From assembly GCF_004634215.1 (NCBI RefSeq), contig NZ_SMMH01000014.1, positions 36,413-100,412 of the forward strand: a stretch of DNA of 64,000 nt, in the 5' to 3' direction. The stretch's first letter is position 1. The number at the start of each line of letters is the position of its first letter. The notes beneath the pieces are model-generated. The model ran no database searches. It had not been told where the DNA came from and saw only the letters and a program-made list of their open reading frames with translations. Source of the DNA: Deinococcus fonticola (GTDB taxonomy: Bacteria; Deinococcota; Deinococci; Deinococcales; Deinococcaceae). This document shows positions 60,515 to 64,000 of this stretch, in pieces. A program made the position numbers and the translations under genes.

Positions 60515-60532
60515 CCCATCTGCAGGCCGAAC

Positions 60533-60670
60533 TTATGCGGACTCGGATGGAATCACTTCGTCAGCGATTGCATCCGAGCAAAGCGAGTGGGAGCAGGGCG
60601 GGTTCCAGGCGTGGCGTTTGCAAACCAGCGCTTTCCCGGTGGGTCAACGGAACAGAGAGAACCCGTATTA
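60533..60670 (-). repeat. Bipartite hairpin element, copy D
   Basis: 138 bp with ends TTATGCGG and CCCGTATTA as imperfect inverted repeats. Stem 1 is a long arm pair, 60542-60557 with 60563-60578 (14 of 16 paired), and stem 2 is around GTTTGCAAAC (about 60620-60642). The linker, read in reverse, has CTGCTCCCACTCGCTTTGCTCGGA, close to that of copies A-C, but the termini differ, so this is a second subfamily in opposite orientation. Its right end supplies the TAA stop of the DUF2268 gene. Confidence 0.7.
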
Positions 60671-61404
60671 CCCCGCCCAGGCGCCTGCAAAGGTTTCGGC
60701 GGGGGTGTTCACGTGCATTACGGCGTCCCCGCCCGTGGCGGCGAAGAAGCGCTGCACCAGTTCGTAGCCCAGCGCGTACCCGGCCCAGCGGGGAAGCTGC
60801 CTGTCCACCGAGCCGAAAAACCAGGCGTTATGGTCGTAGGGCTGGTGCAGTTCGGCCTGTGCCCGCTGCCAGAGCCCGGCCATGTTGGCGTGCGCAGCCG
60901 CGTAAATGGGGGGCTGACCGCGCTCCTCGGCTTCATAGAGCAGATTACAGAATTACGCCGTTCGGGGAAAAGCACCCCAAACGGCTCCATTCTTCCATCT
61001 GCTCCGCTGAATTCACTCACTCTGTTCGGACAGAAAAAGACTAAAAATATAGTCTTTTTCTGTCAAATGTTCTCGTGCTGCGCCAGGCCCTCCGAGACGA
61101 GGGCTTCCAGCAGCGTGCGCCCGTAGCCGACGCCCTGCCAGCGTTTGGCATGGTGCAGTTCGTGGCCCAGGTGCAGGGGCAGTTCCCTGCGCCACAGACG
61201 CTCGAAATTCGGGTTGCCGGGGTTGACCATCAGCTGCACGAAGTGGCCCTGCGGCGCGTATCCCACCAGGCCCAGCTCCGGAATATCCCAGTGCGGGTCG
61301 ACCAGGAGCGCCACATCCACCCCGTCAAGCTCCAGCCGCGCCGCGTGCCAGCCCAGGGCGTCCTGGGTGACTGACCTCAACTCTGCTTCAAGTTCAGGCG
61401 TCAT
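60668..61404 (-). pseudogene. DUF2268 putative zinc protease, split by element C
   Basis: Two minus-strand frames, 61063-61404 (113 aa) and the frame that runs through 60668-60937, belong to one protein. The upstream part ends LHLGHELHHAKRWQGVGYGR (HExxH zinc motif), then TLLEALVSEGLAQH and an early stop. The downstream part reads YEAEERGQPPIYAAAHANMA, then HNAWFFGSVDRQLPRWAGYA, typical of the DUF2268 C terminus. The 137-bp element lies exactly between. Removing it joins EGLAQH to YEAEERG in one frame of about 199 codons. The residual N-terminal fragment keeps the HExxH but loses the C-terminal half, so function is probably lost. Confidence 0.88.
60938..61074 (+). repeat. Bipartite hairpin element, copy C, inserted in DUF2268 gene
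   Basis: 137 bp from GAGCAGATTACAGAATTACG to CTGTCAAATGTTCTC. The termini are imperfect inverted repeats. Stem 1 is CCGTTcGGGG/CCCCaAACGG (loop aaaagca); stem 2 is a perfect 15-bp pair, 61029-61043 with 61050-61064. The linker has CTCCGCTGAATTCACTC then GTTCGGAC. The insertion point is defined by the split gene, which gives the element's length directly. Confidence 0.85.
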
Positions 61405-61525
61405 TCTCTTGCCGGCGTTCAGGACGTGCAGGACGTTCGTGCCTTCAATATGGCGCCATATGTACCCCCGCTCGCCCGAGTTGCACTGACGCGGAACTCA
61501 GGCGCGGAACCCAGGCACGGGCAGG

Positions 61526-62050
61526 TTACTGACTGATGAACAGCTGCGTTTCGGTCTTGCCCTTGGCCTTGTCGTACTGGCACTGCATGACGGCGGGTGA
61601 AAGGGTGCGGTGCATGGTGCCGCCGCTGGCCTGCAGCTCGACCGGGGACTGCCATTGCAGGCCGGTGCGCTGCGGCTGGCCTTGCTGCTCGGCGATGGGC
61701 TGAACCTGGCTGACGATTTCGCGGGAGGAGGCCGGCACGTTCACGTGCAGGGTTTCGCCGGCCTTCAGGAGTTTCACGTCCTGGATCAGTTTATTGAGGT
61801 TGCCCTGCGACACGGGCTGGCCCTGGAACACCACGGTGGTTTGCAGCTGGCCGGTCTCGTGCAGGTTTTCCTTGCACTGGTCGATGAAAGCGTACTTGGA
61901 AATCCCGTAGGCATTGCGGTCGCTGTACAGGGGGTTGTCCCGCACGGCGTAGGCGGTGACCACGCCCAGCAGCAGGGCGAGGATCAGCAGGTAGACGGGA
62001 AAGGTGCTGCCCGCACGACCGGGGGAACGCTGGAGGGTCGAGTTACTCAT
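61526..62050 (-). CDS. Membrane-anchored hypothetical protein
   Basis: A 174-aa protein. An N-terminal basic segment precedes one hydrophobic helix (TFPVYLLILALLLGVVTAYA, about residues 17-36); the rest is probably extracytoplasmic, with two cysteines (DQCKEN and MQCQYD) that may pair. The C-terminal half is beta-rich. No family recognised. The ATG chosen has a TATGCT box 9 nt upstream. It is divergent from the kinase gene. Confidence 0.65.
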   Translation of the reverse strand: MSNSTLQRSPGRAGSTFPVYLLILALLLGVVTAYAVRDNPLYSDRNAYGISKYAFIDQCKENLHETGQLQTTVVFQGQPVSQGNLNKLIQDVKLLKAGETLHVNVPASSREIVSQVQPIAEQQGQPQRTGLQWQSPVELQASGGTMHRTLSPAVMQCQYDKAKGKTETQLFISQ

Positions 62051-62175
62051 GACCTGCCTAGCATACCGTTCCGGCGCGGCCCCGGGCGCATCTCCTGCAG
62101 GCACACCGGCCTTGTGCCGGAGCAGCGCGGGGCAAAAGAGGGCGCGGGCGTTAGAGTTCCGTGATGAAAGGCGAC

Positions 62176-62181
62176 TAGAAT
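62176..62181 (+). promoter_or_regulatory. -10 box of kinase gene
   Basis: TAGAAT, 18 bp before the TTG start; GGAG lies 6 nt before the TTG, so this gene has a short leader. Confidence 0.45.
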
Positions 62182-62199
62182 ACGGCTTCGGAGTGTAGC

Positions 62200-63174
62200 T
62201 TGACTGATCCTGAACGCATCCCTTCCGGCTACCGTCTGATTCGTTCCATCGGGCGGGGCAACACCTCGCAGGTGTACCTGGCGACCACCCAGGAGGGCCG
62301 CGAGGTGGCCCTGAAGTTGCCGCACCCGGAAACAGTGAAAGTCCATGAGTCCGCCGAGCGGTTCGGTAACGAGGTCAGGCTGACCCTGAAGTTCCGGCAC
62401 CCGCACATCGTGCAGGGTTTCGGCGGAACGCCCTTCGGCCAGCAGGCTTTCCTGGCGATTCAGTATTTCCCGCTGGGGGCCCTGAGTGAACAACTGGTGC
62501 TGCGCCAGGGCCGCAAGCTGGAGTTGCCGGAGGCCCTGCGCATCCTGGCGGACATTGCCGGGGCGCTGGCCTACCTGCACAAGAACGGCGCGGTGCATCA
62601 GGATGTCAAAACCCAGAACGTGTACGTGAACCCGCAGGGCCGCGCGGCATTGGGGGACCTGGGCAACACCTACTTCATGGCGCAGGGCGGCAAGGTCAGC
62701 GGCAGCCCCTACTACATGGCCCCGGAGATCTACCACGGCGAGAACAGCAGCAGCGCCAGCGACGTGTACAGCCTGGCGGTCATGATGTACGAGCTGCTGA
62801 CCGGACAGCGGCCCTTCAGCGGCGGCAGTTACGAGGAACTGATGGTCGCGCACCTGACGCGTTTCCCCACGCCGCTCTCGCATCTGAGCCCGCTGGTGCC
62901 CCGACCCGTCAGCCGCCTGGTCGAGCAGGGTATCGCCAAGCGCCCGCAGGATCGGCCCAGTGCCGACAGTATTTACCGCGCCCTGCTGGACGCCCTGGGC
63001 GAGAAACCCGACGACGAGGAAGAGGAAGAAGCGCACACGCCCGCCACGTATCAGCCGGGCCGTCACGGCACTGCCCCACGCGGCGCCACCCCGCCAGGCA
63101 GCCCCCCGGCGACGCCGTCCTCAGAGCCCAAGAAGAGCAGCAGGGGCTGGAACCCCTTCAAGAAGAAGTCATAA
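62200..63174 (+). CDS. Hanks-type serine/threonine protein kinase
   Basis: A 324-aa kinase. Glycine loop GRGNTSQVYLA, catalytic-fold Lys in EVALKLP, HRD-like HQDVKTQNVYV with Asp135, a DFG-like DLG in LGDLGNTYF, and the PYYMAPEIYHG P+1 region. SDVYSLAVMMYELLTGQRPF is subdomain IX. Residues about 270-324 are a disordered Glu-, Pro- and Lys-rich tail. No transmembrane or PASTA domain follows, so it is a soluble cytoplasmic kinase. TTG start with GGAG upstream. The PP2C phosphatase at 5.5 kb is a possible antagonist. Confidence 0.9.
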   Translation: MTDPERIPSGYRLIRSIGRGNTSQVYLATTQEGREVALKLPHPETVKVHESAERFGNEVRLTLKFRHPHIVQGFGGTPFGQQAFLAIQYFPLGALSEQLVLRQGRKLELPEALRILADIAGALAYLHKNGAVHQDVKTQNVYVNPQGRAALGDLGNTYFMAQGGKVSGSPYYMAPEIYHGENSSSASDVYSLAVMMYELLTGQRPFSGGSYEELMVAHLTRFPTPLSHLSPLVPRPVSRLVEQGIAKRPQDRPSADSIYRALLDALGEKPDDEEEEEAHTPATYQPGRHGTAPRGATPPGSPPATPSSEPKKSSRGWNPFKKKS

Positions 63175-63388
63175 GGGCTCCGGCCACTCAGTGAGGAAGT
63201 CGCTGTGAACCCCCGCCCAGCCTGAACAACAGGTGTCCCGGACGTGCAGGGAGCCAGCCGATGTTTTGCTGGTTCGAGAACAAATGGGGAGGCGCAGGCC
63301 CACGGCCGCCGCGCCGGCCGGTGACTCCGCTGTCTGCAAGTCAGCCGGAAATGAGGCGAACCAGAATGATGGGGCAGGGCAACAGACT

Positions 63389-63871
63389 TCAGGCTGCGAA
63401 GAATCGACCGAGAACGAAGGCCAGCGCACCCGCGAGTCCGAGGGGCAGGCCGACTTGTTTAGCCTGCCAGGGGCTGACATGAATCCCCAACCCGATCAGC
63501 AAGCAAGCTCCTGCAAGAAGGGTAAAGTCAACCCCATCTCCTTCCGCCAGAAAGGTGCCGGCACGCCAACAGAGCATGAAGGCGCCGACAATCAGCATCA
63601 GCGCAATGAACGCCCGCCCCTGAGCAGACATGGGGGCCTCTGAACCACTCTCCACTGCAGCGGTACTGGAGGTGCTGACCGGCGTGCGACCAGCAGCACG
63701 GATTTCCGGCCTGGCCGACTGCACCTGACGCGGAGGCTTCCTTCGCCTGGAGCGGAGCGAGGCGCCGATCACCAGGCCAGAAGCCAGCATGGAAAACCAC
63801 GTTCCGGGGGCAAGACTCAGGCTCTCAGGCGACATCAACGGGAGGCAGAACATCAACAGCACCACGACCAC
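63389..63871 (-). CDS. Multi-helix membrane protein, 5' end cut by IS element
   Basis: A frame of up to 160 aa, starting at a GTG at 63871 just inside the IS boundary. Hydrophobic segments lie at about residues 1-15, 25-40, 90-110 and 118-155, with a Ser/Arg/Pro-rich polar stretch between the first pair and the rest (RRRKPPRQVQSARPEIRAA). The frame continues upstream, but that part is IS sequence. The original N terminus may have been removed by the insertion, so this may be a 5'-truncated gene. No family recognised. Confidence 0.5.
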   Translation of the reverse strand: MVVVLLMFCLPLMSPESLSLAPGTWFSMLASGLVIGASLRSRRRKPPRQVQSARPEIRAAGRTPVSTSSTAAVESGSEAPMSAQGRAFIALMLIVGAFMLCWRAGTFLAEGDGVDFTLLAGACLLIGLGIHVSPWQAKQVGLPLGLAGALAFVLGRFFAA

Positions 63872-63876
63872 CGCTC

Positions 63877-64000
63877 TGGACTGCACCCAAGAAGGCGGAC
63901 AGGGGGTCAAGTCACATCTGGGCTTGATGATACTGGGCCGCAAACTCTGCCGGGGGCACGTACCCCAGACTGGAGTGTAATCGCCTCTCGTTGTACAGGG
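63877..64000 (-). mobile_element. IS3-family (IS150-like) element, right end, partial
   Basis: The boundary is read from TGGACTGCACCCAAGAAGG, which resembles IS150-group terminal repeats (TG-x-ACTG-x-x-CCC). Inside it, on the minus strand, is the end of an IS3-type transposase. The element continues off the window. Confidence 0.75.
63912..64000 (-). CDS. IS3 family transposase OrfB, C-terminal fragment
   Basis: The minus strand reads LYNERRLHSSLGYVPPAEFA, then AQYHQAQM and a stop. YN-x-x-R-x-HSSLGY-x-x-P-x-E-F is the C-terminal signature of IS3-family DDE transposases (rve integrase core). Only about 29 codons are in the window, so intactness cannot be judged. Confidence 0.85.
   Translation of the reverse strand, partial: LYNERRLHSSLGYVPPAEFAAQYHQAQM

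Noticed and set aside
54745..61074. CRISPR array as an explanation for the repeats
   Set aside because: The copies are over 120 bp, widely and unevenly spaced, differ in stem sequence and have no cas genes nearby.
60535..61126. Plus-strand frames of 169 and 179 aa
   Set aside because: They run across two repeat elements and antisense to the DUF2268 pseudogene; no signal or motif.

Overview
This window looks like chromosomal DNA of a Deinococcus. Three things point there: a glutaminyl-tRNA synthetase with a C-terminal YqeY-like extension, a GC-rich coding background, and many genes whose only upstream signal is a TANNNT -10 box 5-7 nt before the start codon, the leaderless layout described for Deinococcus. 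No search was run, so the genus is an inference.

Layout. 1-9.4 kb: mixed metabolism and signalling (DUF1990 protein, trehalose synthase, HAD hydrolase, IclR regulator, PP2C phosphatase, RidA, PSP1 protein, a secreted beta-rich protein). 9.8-29.1 kb: one minus-strand surface-glycan operon of 16 genes, most overlapping or nearly touching. It starts with a Wzz/BY-kinase, followed by rmlB, rmlA and rmlC, then an AT-rich block (Wzx flippase, GT2, Wzy-like polymerase, GT4), a further GT4, an AsnB-like amidotransferase, a UDP-sugar dehydrogenase and a uronate 4-epimerase. It ends with a complete set resembling the bacillosamine (diNAcBac) pathway: a GT4/PglC-like phosphosugar-transferase fusion, PglD-, PglE- and PglF-like enzymes. 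An RmlD-like reductase is divergent from the operon. Next to it is a minus-strand pair: an O-antigen-ligase-like membrane protein and a secreted protein with two carbohydrate-binding-like domains.

32.7-48.7 kb: mostly housekeeping (DUF4258 protein; a GNAT, VOC and two Nudix genes in a tightly packed operon; glnS; mdh; cyclodeaminase; tRNA-Leu; an Imm5-like protein; acs; ubiX-ispD-ispE; an MFS transporter). 48.8-58.2 kb: exported degradative enzymes (lipoprotein nuclease, M14 carboxypeptidase, SGNH hydrolase, 5'-nucleotidase, M20 peptidase) and a 46-aa lipoprotein. 58.5-64 kb: RNase HI, pyrE, a monooxygenase-fold protein, a disrupted DUF2268 protease, a Ser/Thr kinase and the end of an IS3-family element.

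The most unusual signal is a set of five short elements of about 121-138 bp at 35.93, 54.75, 56.68, 60.53 and 60.94 kb. Each has short terminal inverted repeats and two internal hairpins separated by a linker. In the copies that can be aligned, the hairpin stems differ in sequence but keep their pairing. One copy splits the DUF2268 gene, and removing its 137 bp brings both halves into one frame. One sits in frame inside a Nudix gene. One ends within the -10 box of the 5'-nucleotidase gene.
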